From Bradyrhizobium canariense (GTDB lineage: Bacteria; Pseudomonadota; Alphaproteobacteria; Rhizobiales; Xanthobacteraceae), in NCBI RefSeq assembly GCF_900105125.1, contig NZ_LT629750.1:4987001-5051000 (forward strand): a DNA stretch of 64,000 nucleotides. The letters are read 5' to 3'. The notes under the pieces are model-generated. The model searched no databases and had not been told where the DNA came from. It was given only the letters and a program-made list of their open reading frames with translations. Shown one piece after another: positions 51,295 through 60,446 of the stretch. Both the position numbers and the translations under genes were made by a program. Position 1 is the stretch's first letter; each line of letters opens with the position of its first letter.

Positions 51295-51930
51295 TCAGGG
51301 AGCGCGCTGGGCCGTCATCACGATGCGGATGAGGTCGGCGGCATTCCTGGCGCCGAGCTTTTTCATGATATTGGCGCGATGGTCCTCGATCGTCCGCGGG
51401 CTGATTCCGAGCTGGCGCCCGGCTTCCTTGTTCGACGCGCCTGATGCGAATTGCTCCAGCACTTCGCGTTCGCGCCGGGTCAGCGGTTCGCGCCCCGGAA
51501 AATGAAGCGATCCGACTTTAGACGCAGAATCTTCCTCCTGCCGGCGTGCATAGGCCCCGATCGCCTCATCCAGCCGAGCGACGATCTCGTTGCCCCTGAA
51601 CGGCTTCTCGATGAAGTCCAGCGCGCCATTCTTGATCGCGCTCACAGCCATGGCGATGTCGCCCTGCCCGGAGATGATGAAGATCGGCGCGGGATAATCT
51701 TCTCCGCGCAGTTCCTTCAGAACATCGAGGCCGGATTTGCCGGGAATATGCACATCGAGCAGGATGCAGGCCGGAGCCCGGGTCCGCGCAACCGCCAGCA
51801 GCGCGGCGCCGTCCGCGAAGCAGATGACCTGATAGCCGCCTGCCGACAACACGATCGAGAGGGTTTCGCGAACGGCGGGATCGTCGTCAACCACAAATAT
51901 CTCGCCACGGGATGCGGGTTTCTCAGCCAT
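51295..51930 (-). CDS. FixJ/NarL-type response regulator
   Basis: A 211-residue regulator: receiver domain (residues ~10-125; D59 in CILLDVHIPGKSGLDV, Lys in FIEKPFRGNE) joined to a LuxR-type helix-turn-helix (LTRREREVLEQFASGASNKE, then AGRQLGISPRTIEDHRANIM). Such proteins are usually activated by PAS-containing kinases like FixL. It converges on the hybrid kinase at 47740, 36 bases apart. Pairing with that kinase is plausible but not shown. Confidence 0.93.
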   Translation of the reverse strand: MAEKPASRGEIFVVDDDPAVRETLSIVLSAGGYQVICFADGAALLAVARTRAPACILLDVHIPGKSGLDVLKELRGEDYPAPIFIISGQGDIAMAVSAIKNGALDFIEKPFRGNEIVARLDEAIGAYARRQEEDSASKVGSLHFPGREPLTRREREVLEQFASGASNKEAGRQLGISPRTIEDHRANIMKKLGARNAADLIRIVMTAQRAP

Positions 51931-52074
51931 ATACCATCATCCATCGACAGTGATCAGGGCCCGCGAACCTTTGCTGCCCGCTGAGGATTCGAGCCCAACC
52001 GTATTTGTACGGGACCGCAACTTAACGCACAAGTAGCGCTGTTAGCACTAAAGACCGCGATGAGGAGAACTCCC

Positions 52075-52425
52075 ATGCAGAACGCGACACGCGGCGAAAG
52101 CCAGCCTGACAGCCAAAATGACCATTATCGCTCGGTCGTTTCAAATCTCGTGTCCCTGATCGAGCACCTCAAAGCCAGCACCAAGCTGCTCGAACTCGCC
52201 ATCGCCAGGGAAACGGCTTCCGGTGGTCAGGAGCCTCATGACAATGTCGTCGTTCTGGATGACGTCACGCCCTGCTATTTGAGGGCGAATGCGGCATTGA
52301 ATGCCTGCAATGCCGGGCTTGCCGCAGCTTTGCATTCTCTGTTGGACGCCAATGCGTCAAAAGGCGAGACCGCAGCGCTGATCGGGAGCGATCGCGATCC
52401 AGCCGGTTTGGCCGGTTGCGCCTGA
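52075..52425 (+). CDS. Small hypothetical protein
   Basis: A 116-residue, mainly helical cytoplasmic protein from ATG 52075, with GAGGAGA upstream. Residues ~20-65 (VVSNLVSLIEHLKASTKLLE) are amphipathic, followed by a Cys-containing segment (TPCYLRANAALNACNAGLA). No family was recognised. It stands alone between the FixJ-type regulator and the PilZ/CheR pair, to which it is convergent. Confidence 0.6.
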   Translation: MQNATRGESQPDSQNDHYRSVVSNLVSLIEHLKASTKLLELAIARETASGGQEPHDNVVVLDDVTPCYLRANAALNACNAGLAAALHSLLDANASKGETAALIGSDRDPAGLAGCA

Positions 52426-52473
52426 AGGAAATCCCGATGCTCGGGTATTGCGCCGCGCATCAGGCTCCCACAA

Positions 52474-52800
52474 TCAGTTCCCCATGAGAGCTTCCTGAGG
52501 CGATGCAGCGCCGGAGCCTTTTTTCTTGTTCTTTCCCTGCAGAAACTGGACGTCGATCTCCGCGCCATTGACGCGGACGAGTTCGCATCGGCGATAGGCC
52601 AGGCCGGTCGACGACAATAGCAGGAAGAACTCCTTGAGATTGAGGCCCTGGATCGAGCCTTCGACGGTCAGGATGGCATCACTCTCCGATATGGCGTTGA
52701 GCATGCAATCGCGGCGCCACGTTCCATCGATGCCCATGATGCAGACGCCATATCCGCGGCTGAACGTCACGCGCTCCAGCCCCTTATGATCCTCTGCCAT
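52474..52800 (-). CDS. PilZ-like domain protein with altered c-di-GMP motif
   Basis: A 108-residue single-domain protein. It resembles PilZ (RR at 29-30, then IS-x-S), but the (D/N)xSxxG motif reads A-I-S-E-S-D at 36-41, with both the acidic residue and the Gly replaced; canonical c-di-GMP binding is doubtful. The C-terminus is Lys-rich. Its ATG 52800 is two bases after the cheR stop on the same strand, so the two genes are co-translated and the protein may act with CheR or a receptor. Confidence 0.75.
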   Translation of the reverse strand: MAEDHKGLERVTFSRGYGVCIMGIDGTWRRDCMLNAISESDAILTVEGSIQGLNLKEFFLLLSSTGLAYRRCELVRVNGAEIDVQFLQGKNKKKGSGAASPQEALMGN

Positions 52801-52802
52801 CG

Positions 52803-53681
52803 TCAAAAACCAGCCGCTGCGGCGACTTTCGGCGCATGAGCGCCAGTCGTCATTTTCGTTGAGGTCGTAGGCGAACCACCGGGGCGATAAAGACCGCGCC
52901 GTTCCAGACAGGGTTTGAAGACGTCGGTTAGTCCGACCACCGTTTCCGCCGCGCCCAGTACCAGAAATCCATCGGGCTCGGTTGATCTGGCGAGACGCTG
53001 GAAGACGTTAATCTTGGTGTCCTGATCGAAATAGATCAGGACGTTTCGGCAGAAGATCACGTCGAAGATCCCAAGCTGGGAAAAATCGTGCAGCAAATTC
53101 ACCTGGCGGTGCTGCACCATCGCACGAATGTCGGCATTGATCTGCCAGTACTCTCCGGCCTGTTTGAAGTACTTGACAAGCAGCTGAATCGGAAGGCCGC
53201 GCTGAACCTCGAACTGGCTATACAATCCGGCCTTGGATTTCTCGATCACTTCCTGCGAAAGATCGGTCGCGAGGATTTCGATCCGCCAGCCGGCCATCGC
53301 TGCGTTCATTTCCTTCAGACACATCGCCAGCGAATACGGCTCCTGGCCAGTCGAGCCGGCGGCGCACCAGATCCGAATGGTTCGACGGTTTGTGCGCGCC
53401 CTCAGCATTTCAGGCATGATCATATCGCGGAAGTGATCGAATGGCAGCTTGTCGCGAAAGAAGAATGTCTCGTTGGTGGTCATGGCTTCGACCACCTGGG
53501 TGACGATGTCAGCCGAGCCGCCTTTCATTTTCTGCACGAGCTCGCCGATATCGGACAGACCGGACTTCCGCGAAAGCGGAAGCAACCGGCTTTCAATCAG
53601 ATATTGCTTGTCCGTGGACAGATCGAGACCGGAGCGGTCTTTCAGACATCTGCGCAAATAGTCGTAGTCCGACGGGGTCAC
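52803..53681 (-). CDS. cheR: Chemotaxis-type protein-glutamate methyltransferase
   Basis: A 292-residue CheR protein from GTG 53681. The N-terminal helical domain (YDYLRRCLKDRSGLDLSTDK) and the SAM-binding domain (IRIWCAAGSTGQEPYSLAMC, then FDVIFCRNVLIYFD) are complete. CheR methylates glutamates of chemoreceptors using SAM. It is upstream of the PilZ-like gene. No CheA, CheW or CheB is in the window, and the nearest receptor is at 55080, so it may serve that or act as an orphan. Confidence 0.93.
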   Translation of the reverse strand: MTPSDYDYLRRCLKDRSGLDLSTDKQYLIESRLLPLSRKSGLSDIGELVQKMKGGSADIVTQVVEAMTTNETFFFRDKLPFDHFRDMIMPEMLRARTNRRTIRIWCAAGSTGQEPYSLAMCLKEMNAAMAGWRIEILATDLSQEVIEKSKAGLYSQFEVQRGLPIQLLVKYFKQAGEYWQINADIRAMVQHRQVNLLHDFSQLGIFDVIFCRNVLIYFDQDTKINVFQRLARSTEPDGFLVLGAAETVVGLTDVFKPCLERRGLYRPGGSPTTSTKMTTGAHAPKVAAAAGF

Positions 53682-54294
53682 GGGCGGTCTTTCATTTCGG
53701 TTTCTTCTTCCAAAGCGCGCGTTGCAACTGCGCCTCTTCCCGGCAGTGGGTGTTGCGGCCGACCGTCAACCGTTCATCCGCCCCCACAAAATCCGAACGA
53801 TTCAGCTGAGGCGGCTTGACGACTACTTTCCATTACAATCGATAACCATTCCGGCTCCCCATCCAGGTTAATTTTAGTGTCCGTTTAAATACGGATGCGG
53901 CGAGCGGCGGACCGGTGGATGGCGATGTCATTCAATTTTAATAAAAGCCGCATCAATGAGGACCGGTGGGTTCCATCGTTTCGATGTGCCGTTCGGAAAT
54001 GGCGACCCGCTGAGCAGTTGCAGCACGCTCAGTTGCGAGCGTCTGGCGATCGGCCGGCACCACTGAGATATGATTGCGCTTATTGCCGATAGCCGGACAG
54101 AATGGCTCGCTCCGCGAGCGCAAACCAAATCATCCAGCCTTTGATCGATTTTTTCAGTGCCACGCAGATGAGCAAAACTTTTGGCCCCGCGATCCGTCTA
54201 TTGACTAATTTTTCTTGCCGACGATCCGTGCGACGCTACTCTGCACGGCATCAACCTTCCAGAGACAAGTTGTGCTCCCGCATCGGAGACTGAT
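53682..54294. other. Intergenic region between cheR and the Crp-type gene
   Basis: This 613-base gap separates two outward-pointing genes. No gene, repeat or clear terminator was recognised. A TTGACT at 54201-54206 is a possible -35 for the gene at 54295 but its -10 is poor. Confidence 0.4.
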
Positions 54295-55011
54295 TTGGAC
54301 TCAGCTCTTCGCTCCCCTAACGGATTTTTGTCCGCCCTGAATGCGGACGATTTCGAATTGATCCGGCCGCATCTGAAAATCGTCGAGCTGCCGCAAGAAC
54401 AGGTGCTGGTGGAGGTCGAGGAGACGCTCAAACGCGCGTACCTGCCGCATCGCGGCATCATATCGCTGGTCGTCAAACTCGCACGCGGAGAGCACGTTCA
54501 GGTCGCCATGGTCGGCCGCGACAGCATCCTTGGCGCCTTCTCCGCCCTTGGCGATCCAACCGCATTGAATAGTGCGATCGTGTTGATCCCCGGTGTCGCT
54601 TCGACGCTCGACCTCGACCGCCTTCGCACTGCGGCCGAGCAGAGCGCAACGCTTCGTGCAACGCTCACGCGGCATGGAATGGCGGTCTACGCCCAGATCC
54701 AGCAAACCGTTGGATGCAACGCCTCGCACAGCGTGGAAGCCAGACTTGCACGATGTCTGTTGCAGACCCGCGACCTGTCCGGCAGCGACAAGCTTATCCT
54801 AACGCAGGAATCGATGGCGCATATGATCGGGGCGCGCCGCAACAGCGTATCGCTGGTGGCCAATATGTTGCAGCAGGCCAATTTCATTCACTACAGCCGC
54901 GGGCACATCGAGATCAGAGATCTCGGCGGTCTCAGCAAGATCGCGTGCGAATGCTACGCCACGGTCAAATCGCAGTACAAAAGGTTGCTTGGCCCGCGCT
55001 GCCTGCCGTGA
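54295..55011 (+). CDS. Crp/Fnr-family regulator
   Basis: A 238-residue regulator from TTG 54295, with GGAGA eight bases upstream. The N-terminal barrel (LKIVELPQEQVLVEVEETLK, GIISLVVKLARGEHVQVAMV) and C-terminal winged helix (LTQESMAHMIGARRNSVSLV) are recognised. The barrel lacks the phosphate-binding Glu-Arg signature of cAMP-binding members, so the signal is unknown. It is a separate subtype from the Crp protein at 21305. It converges on the chemoreceptor gene at 55080. Confidence 0.88.
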   Translation: MDSALRSPNGFLSALNADDFELIRPHLKIVELPQEQVLVEVEETLKRAYLPHRGIISLVVKLARGEHVQVAMVGRDSILGAFSALGDPTALNSAIVLIPGVASTLDLDRLRTAAEQSATLRATLTRHGMAVYAQIQQTVGCNASHSVEARLARCLLQTRDLSGSDKLILTQESMAHMIGARRNSVSLVANMLQQANFIHYSRGHIEIRDLGGLSKIACECYATVKSQYKRLLGPRCLP

Positions 55012-55079
55012 ACGCCAGTCCCGGCTCGGGCCGCCAAACGGAAGCGCGGCCGTGCCGGCGCGTTCGCGCCGATCAATCC

Positions 55080-56768
55080 TTATGCTGCACGAACCGTGGC
55101 CAGAAAGCTGTCGACTTCCCCGCGAAGCTTCTCGGCTTGGCTGGCGAGGACGTCGGAGGCGCTCAACAGATTTGACGCAGCGCTGTCGGTATCGCTCACA
55201 GCGGAACTGACGCCGCCGATGTTCTGCGATACCTGGTTGGAGGATTGCGCGGCCTCTTGCACATTGCGGGTGATTTCCTGGGTCGCGGCGGCCTGCTGCT
55301 CCATCGCCGCCGCAATCGCGGTCGAGATTTCGTCGACCTCGGCGATGGTTTGGGAAATGCGCTTGATGGCGGTTACCACCCCCGTCGTTTCATCCTGTAT
55401 CGCGGTGATTTGCGATCGGATGTCTTCGGTCGCGCGTGACGTCTGGGTTGCCAGCGCCTTGACTTCCGAGGCGACCACCGCGAAGCCTCGACCGGCCTCC
55501 CCGGCACGCGCCGCTTCAATGGTCGCGTTGAGCGCCAGAAGGTTGGTCTGGCTCGCGATCTGATTGATGAGCGCGACAACTTCTTCGATCTTCTGCGCGG
55601 CGCCGGCGAGCGCGAGCACCTTCTGGTTTGTGGCTTCGCTCTCCTGCGCGGCGGTTTTGGCGACCTGGGATGCCTGAGTGACCTGCCGGCCGATTTCGGA
55701 AATGGAAGCCGTCAGCTCTTCGGACGCGGATGCAACGGTTTGAATATTGACTGCTGCTTCTTCAGCGCCTGAAGCGACCGCGCCGGCCCGCTGTTGCGTT
55801 CCCGAAACGCTGGTCGCGATCAGCTTTGCCGTGTCCTGCATGGCATGCGCGGCCTGAGAGACGGTATCGACCACCCCACCCACCCGACCTTCAAAGCCGT
55901 CCGCCATCGCATAAAGGGCCTGGCGCTTCTCATGCTCGGCTTTCCTGGCCTGTTCTTCCTGCTCCGTCTGCAGCCGCTGAACCGCCAGAGCGTTTTCCTT
56001 GAAGACTTCGAGCGATTTCGCCATCTGGCCGATTTCATCGGAACGAGACGTCTCGTCGATCGTCACCGACAAATCGCCTGCGACGACACCTTGCATTTTC
56101 GCCGCGAGCCTCGTCAGCGAGCCCGCGATATTTCGGTTCAGCGCAAGGACGAGGCCTCCCATGACCAGGAGGATAACCAGACCAAATCCGGCCAGATGCA
56201 GCACGGTTCTTTGATAGGCGGCATCGATATCGTCGATCCAGACGCCGGAGGTGATCAGCAGATTCCAGGGCTTGAATTTTTTGGCGAAAGTGAGCTTGGG
56301 GAGGTTCTCGGTCTCACCTGGCTTGGGATAGTCGTAGGAGGACATGCCCTCGTCGGCACTGCCGACCGCCTCGATCAGCCCATCCAGAATGTATTTGCCG
56401 TTCGGCATCAAGGTCCCGTGCGTGCCATTGACCTTGGGCGCTGCAGGATTGATGAACCAAACGCCATCCATCCCTCCGATCGCGAGGTAGCTGTGGTGAT
56501 CGTCGTACCACATCGCCAGCGTATCTTCCTTGTAGCGCTCGAGCGCTTGATCGTGCGTCAGCTTACCCGATTGGACCTGAGCCTCGAGCTGTTGGGCCAG
56601 TCCGTGGGAAAGTTCGACGATCGCCCGCAGCTTGGCTATGCGGTCGTCGACCATCCTGCCATGTAGAATCGAGGTCGAGACGACGATCGCGGCGATCAGG
56701 GAGAGCGCGGAAAGCGCCAATACGATCAGAAGCTTGGAACGGATTTTGATCTTGTTCACGAAATTCAT
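55080..56768 (-). CDS. Methyl-accepting chemotaxis protein with periplasmic Cache sensor
   Basis: A 562-residue receptor: TM1 (~12-33), single-Cache-type sensor ([33 protein letters not shown]), TM2 (~198-218), HAMP and a cytoplasmic signalling domain whose hairpin tip ([20 protein letters not shown] then [20 protein letters not shown]) is intact. The sensor type commonly binds small organic acids or amines. No CheA or CheW pentapeptide-coupled proteins are encoded nearby. It converges on the Crp-type gene and is divergent from the small protein at 57269. Confidence 0.95.
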   Translation of the reverse strand: MNFVNKIKIRSKLLIVLALSALSLIAAIVVSTSILHGRMVDDRIAKLRAIVELSHGLAQQLEAQVQSGKLTHDQALERYKEDTLAMWYDDHHSYLAIGGMDGVWFINPAAPKVNGTHGTLMPNGKYILDGLIEAVGSADEGMSSYDYPKPGETENLPKLTFAKKFKPWNLLITSGVWIDDIDAAYQRTVLHLAGFGLVILLVMGGLVLALNRNIAGSLTRLAAKMQGVVAGDLSVTIDETSRSDEIGQMAKSLEVFKENALAVQRLQTEQEEQARKAEHEKRQALYAMADGFEGRVGGVVDTVSQAAHAMQDTAKLIATSVSGTQQRAGAVASGAEEAAVNIQTVASASEELTASISEIGRQVTQASQVAKTAAQESEATNQKVLALAGAAQKIEEVVALINQIASQTNLLALNATIEAARAGEAGRGFAVVASEVKALATQTSRATEDIRSQITAIQDETTGVVTAIKRISQTIAEVDEISTAIAAAMEQQAAATQEITRNVQEAAQSSNQVSQNIGGVSSAVSDTDSAASNLLSASDVLASQAEKLRGEVDSFLATVRAA

Positions 56769-57268
56769 CGTTGACCCGGCACAGAGGAAGAGGCTGGGCC
56801 GTCAGTTATCCGCAGATTCATCTAAGATACGATTAATCAACTTTCGCCGTTGGATCATGGCAGGCACGCTTTTTTGCGGCACGCCGATCTCCATGCTGAT
56901 GGTTCAACCGGCATCAGCAATTTGACGCCAACTCCATTTCCTGCGGATCGCCAGGGCGAATGCCGGGCCCAAGCGCCGTGAACGAGTAGGACATTATGGA
57001 CTTGAGGGCGATGCCGTTTGCGCGGCGATAAACGCTCTCTTGGCTGAATCCGGATTGGAACAGGACACGTCATATCCCTGGAAGAAGCTCGACGCACACC
57101 TTTGGATGGTTCGTTGCAGCCGGATTGTTGTTACACGCTCGCATCACGGAGGATGCGGTGCCAAACGGCGGCTGGGCAAACCGGATCTGTGCAACCGTAC
57201 TTCTACGGTTGCGGATTTTCACACACGGCTAACGTTAAACGGCGAGGGTGTGAAAGGAGGAAGCCCCC
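56769..57268. other. Leader region between chemoreceptor and small protein genes
   Basis: This 500-base gap contains a perfect hairpin at 57191-57212 and the strong AAAGGAGG of the next gene. Otherwise no gene or repeat was recognised. Confidence 0.45.
57191..57212 (+). promoter_or_regulatory. Perfect hairpin in the leader of a small gene
   Basis: GCAACCGTA (57191-57199) and TACGGTTGC (57204-57212) pair perfectly around a CTTC loop, 57 bases before ATG 57269. It could be an operator or RNA stem; the following sequence is not T-rich enough for a simple terminator. Confidence 0.5.
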
Positions 57269-57514
57269 ATGTTCACGTTCGAGACGACCGATCAGAAAGA
57301 AGTCCGTCGTTTCTGTACCGCGCAGTTCAATGGCCGGGCCGCCACGGTGACATATGACGGATCGACGGTCACGGGCCTCGTTCGATCGGTGTTGGAACAC
57401 AAATCGAGCGTTCCGGCGAGTTGGAGCATCACCATCGTTCCGACCGAGCCGAGGGTCAGCGGCGGCTCTTTAAGGCCGGCGCCGCGTATTGCCGCGTTCA
57501 CGGAAGACTTCTAA
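57269..57514 (+). CDS. Small hypothetical protein with strong ribosome-binding site
   Basis: An 81-residue protein from ATG 57269 with a near-perfect AAAGGAGG eight bases upstream, so translation should be efficient. It has an FNGRAATVTYDGSTVTGLVR segment that looks like a small beta-barrel, then a Pro/Arg-rich tail. No family was recognised. It converges on the LuxR-type gene, 19 bases apart. Confidence 0.65.
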   Translation: MFTFETTDQKEVRRFCTAQFNGRAATVTYDGSTVTGLVRSVLEHKSSVPASWSITIVPTEPRVSGGSLRPAPRIAAFTEDF

Positions 57515-57533
57515 GCGGCAGGGCCTCGACGCG

Positions 57534-58142
57534 TTACATCGTGTCCCGAAGCAACAGGGCTTTGCGAACCAGATCCGCCGTGTTTCGCGCTCCGAGCTTC
57601 CGCATGGCCTCGGCACGATGGCTTTCGAACGTCCGCGGGCTGATGCCCATCCGCAAGGCGCCTTGCTTGTTGGAATGTCCTTCGCTGATCAGGCCCAAAA
57701 CCTCGCACTCGCGCTTCGTCAAAGGCTTCTGGCCGGGCGCCAACGAAAAGATGGCGCGCCCGGCGCGGACAGTCGATGCCTCGCATCCCCGCTTGCAGTC
57801 CGGCGCGACAACGGAGCCCTCCTGAGCGCCTTCGATCCGCTTGACCAGAGCGCAGACGCGCTCGATCTGCTGGAACGCATTTTCGACCACCTGTTTCAGG
57901 TAAGCTCGATCCCCCGCAGCCTGCGCAAACTCATGGCTGTGATCCCTAAGCTCTCTCATGTAGATCAGCAGCGCGGTGAGTGATCCGTCAAGCTCGCGTG
58001 CAATGGTGGCTCCCGCTTCACCATCTTGTCGCGCGCCAATCTCCGCCAGCCGGGCAACTTCATGCCCGACCTCGAGAGAGGGGCCGTTTTCGAGCCATGT
58101 CGGGCGCTGCGAATCACCGCCTCGATTTTCGTACTGTGACAT
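57534..58142 (-). CDS. LuxR-type regulator with a histidine-kinase-like helical domain lacking the phospho-His
   Basis: A 202-residue protein. The C-terminal helix-turn-helix (LTKRECEVLGLISEGHSNKQ, MGISPRTFESHRAEAMRKLG) is of the LuxR/FixJ type. Instead of a receiver it has ~100 residues of helix with IARELDGSLTALLIYM (47-62), which matches the HisKA H-box AHELNQPLTA except that the phospho-accepting His is R49. It probably forms a dimer and senses or titrates a kinase, not receives phosphate; that is inference. It converges on the small gene at 57269. Confidence 0.85.
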   Translation of the reverse strand: MSQYENRGGDSQRPTWLENGPSLEVGHEVARLAEIGARQDGEAGATIARELDGSLTALLIYMRELRDHSHEFAQAAGDRAYLKQVVENAFQQIERVCALVKRIEGAQEGSVVAPDCKRGCEASTVRAGRAIFSLAPGQKPLTKRECEVLGLISEGHSNKQGALRMGISPRTFESHRAEAMRKLGARNTADLVRKALLLRDTM

Positions 58143-58473
58143 ACGATTCGTCTAACAGAGCCCCGACCGCTCGCGGTTAACTTTTTACCCAGTAAGACTA
58201 CGGTGCTTTCAATGAGGCGTTATGCGGCCACGCCACAAGGCCGGCCGGATGAGATCAGGCAGCGCAATCATTCCGTGTAGAAACTCTCTGCTACTCGCTT
58301 CCGGCCGAATGTTTTTCCGAGCGCCCTTGCGGTTCGCGGACGCCGCTGCTGCCTGACGGTGGGCAATTTATTTGCATTTCTTGTTCCCTCGAGTGGAACC
58401 AACCACGAGGCTGCAAGTTTATTGGCCAAAAAATCAAGACGTTGGCTTTGAAGGCAACGCGGGAGAGGACCCC
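58143..58473. other. Intergenic region between the LuxR-type regulator and the MFS gene
   Basis: A 331-base gap between outward-pointing genes, holding both promoters. A frame in phase with the transporter reaches back to 58372 but lacks coding character. Nothing else was recognised. Confidence 0.4.
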
Positions 58474-59805
58474 ATGACGATATCTACCGTCAATACCATT
58501 GCCCTCGACCCAGCCGAACATTGGATTCAGCTGCGCCGGGCTGTCATCGCGTCCACCATTGGAACTGCGATCGAGTGGTACGACTTTTTCCTCTACAGCA
58601 CCGTTACGGGTCTCGTTTTCGCTAAGCTGTTTTTTCCGCACTCGGACCCTTGGGTGGGGACGCTCGAGGCCTTCGCCATCTACGCCGTCGGTTTCATTGC
58701 GCGCCCGATCGGCGCCGCGATATTCGGGCATTACGGAGACCGCATTGGCCGAAAGTCGACCCTGATCGCAACGTTGCTGCTGATGGGACTGGCCACCGCC
58801 GCTGTGGCGCTGGTGCCGACCTACGAGCATGTCGGCATCTGGGGCGCAGTGATCCTGACAGTGTTGCGCTTCATTCAGGGTGTCGGCGTTGGCGGCGAAT
58901 GGGGCGGCTCGGTACTGATGTCGATGGAATGGGCGCGCAACGACCGGTCGCGCGGGCTGGTCGCCTCGTGGCCGCAATTCGGTGTTCCCTGCGGGCTGTT
59001 TCTGGCCAATCTCGCCGTGCTCGCCTTTAGCCAGATGTCCGGCGATCAATTCCTCGCCTGGGGCTGGCGTATTCCGTTTGCGTTGAGCATCTTGCTGGTC
59101 GGCGTCGGACTCTACATCCGTCTCGGCATTATGGAGACGCCGGTGTTCACCAAATTGGTCGCCGAGCGCAAGATCGAGCGCGCCCCGATGCTGGCGGTCA
59201 TTCAGCAATATCCAAAGGAAATCCTGCTTTCGGCGCTCGCACGCATGGCCGAGCAGGCGCCCTTCTACATCTTCACCGCCTTCGTCTTTTCCTACGGCAT
59301 CGGCACGTTGCACGTTTCCCGCGACTTCCTGCTGACCGCCGTGCTTGCGGCCTCGTTGCTGTCGTTTGTCTCGATTCCGTTCTTCGGTCACCTGTCCGAC
59401 CGCATCGGGCGCAAGAACATGTACATGATCGGCGCGGTGGTGACCGGCGTGTTCGGCTTCATCTATTTTGCGATGCTGAACACCGGCTCGGAAGCGGTGA
59501 TCTTCTTTGCGATCATCCTGTCGCTGATCCCGCACGACATGCTTTACGGTCCGCAAGCCGCGCTGATCGCCGAGAGCTTTACCGGCCGGCTGCGCTACAG
59601 CGGCTCCTCGCTCGGCTACCAGCTCGCATCGATCATCGCCGGCGGCCCGGCGCCACTGATCGCGGCATGGCTGTTCGGCGTCTATCACTCGTCCTATGCC
59701 ATTGCGGTCTATATCGCGATCTGCGCCGTGATCACGCTGGCCGCGACGGCGCTGATGACCGACTACACCGGCAAGGACATTTCCGGGGAATATCAAACCC
59801 GCTGA
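58474..59805 (+). CDS. MFS transporter, metabolite:H+ symporter (MHS) type
   Basis: A 443-residue, 12-helix transporter from ATG 58474, with GGAGAGGA upstream. Family motifs are ASTIGTAIEWYDFFLYST in TM1, GHYGDRIGRKSTL in loop 2-3 and RFIQGVGVGGEWGGSVLM in TM4, with a second GHLSDRIGRKNMY in loop 8-9. MHS proteins import organic acids such as shikimate, citrate, alpha-ketoglutarate or betaines with protons. The neighbouring genes do not fix the substrate. Confidence 0.93.
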   Translation: MTISTVNTIALDPAEHWIQLRRAVIASTIGTAIEWYDFFLYSTVTGLVFAKLFFPHSDPWVGTLEAFAIYAVGFIARPIGAAIFGHYGDRIGRKSTLIATLLLMGLATAAVALVPTYEHVGIWGAVILTVLRFIQGVGVGGEWGGSVLMSMEWARNDRSRGLVASWPQFGVPCGLFLANLAVLAFSQMSGDQFLAWGWRIPFALSILLVGVGLYIRLGIMETPVFTKLVAERKIERAPMLAVIQQYPKEILLSALARMAEQAPFYIFTAFVFSYGIGTLHVSRDFLLTAVLAASLLSFVSIPFFGHLSDRIGRKNMYMIGAVVTGVFGFIYFAMLNTGSEAVIFFAIILSLIPHDMLYGPQAALIAESFTGRLRYSGSSLGYQLASIIAGGPAPLIAAWLFGVYHSSYAIAVYIAICAVITLAATALMTDYTGKDISGEYQTR

Positions 59806-59938
59806 GACGAGGGTTGCGCTGGGAACGTTTGCGAGACGTGGCACCTACGGCGGCCGCGCTCGCAAGCGTTCTGCCATGTAATCGACACGTCATGTCATCA
59901 CATGCCATGTCACCGAACATTTCGAAAAAGGAAACTAG

Positions 59939-60358
59939 ATGAGCAGAAAGAACCGACTATGGATGGCAATCGCCACGCTGGCCGGCGTTTTGACGTTTAA
60001 CACCCATGCCCTGGCGCAGACGGCAGCGGCGCCCACGGAAACCGCGACGACCCAGGACAACGCCATCTTGCTCACGGTATTCTTGAAACATGACCAGTCG
60101 CGGCCGCTGAGCGAACTCAACGCGCAGCTCGAAAAACAAGGTTTCTACAAGGCGTTTCCGCCGCCCGGCGTCGAAGTGGTCAGCTGGAACATCGTGATGG
60201 GGATCGGCCAGGTCGTAACGCTGCGGCTTCCGGCCTCCCGGCTGCGCGAGGTTAACCGCATCTTCGAGACCACCGCCTGGGGCGCCTATCACACCGAATT
60301 CTATCCGACCTATGACTACAAGGCGGTCGGCCTCGCCGAGCACGACAAGGCGAAGTAG
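59939..60358 (+). CDS. Small secreted protein of unknown function
   Basis: A 139-residue protein with a Sec signal (LWMAIATLAGVLTFNTHALA) and a conserved-looking domain (NAILLTVFLKHDQSRPLSEL, NIVMGIGQVVTLRLPASRLR, WGAYHTEFYPTYDY). The domain's two-strand-plus-helix order suggests a small alpha/beta (ferredoxin-like) fold. No family name was recognised. It is 133 bases after the transporter on the same strand with AAAGGAAA before the ATG, and could be co-transcribed. Confidence 0.75.
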   Translation: MSRKNRLWMAIATLAGVLTFNTHALAQTAAAPTETATTQDNAILLTVFLKHDQSRPLSELNAQLEKQGFYKAFPPPGVEVVSWNIVMGIGQVVTLRLPASRLREVNRIFETTAWGAYHTEFYPTYDYKAVGLAEHDKAK

Positions 60359-60446
60359 GCGACGGAGGTACAAGTGCGCGCTCGCCAGCGGGTGACGGAA
60401 CGCGAACTTATTTGCGTCGGCGGTGGCGCGCAGTCTGCGGCTTACG

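Noticed and set aside
53895..54092. Short frame between cheR and the Crp-type gene
   Set aside because: No recognisable domain or ribosome-binding site; codon usage does not resemble the neighbours.
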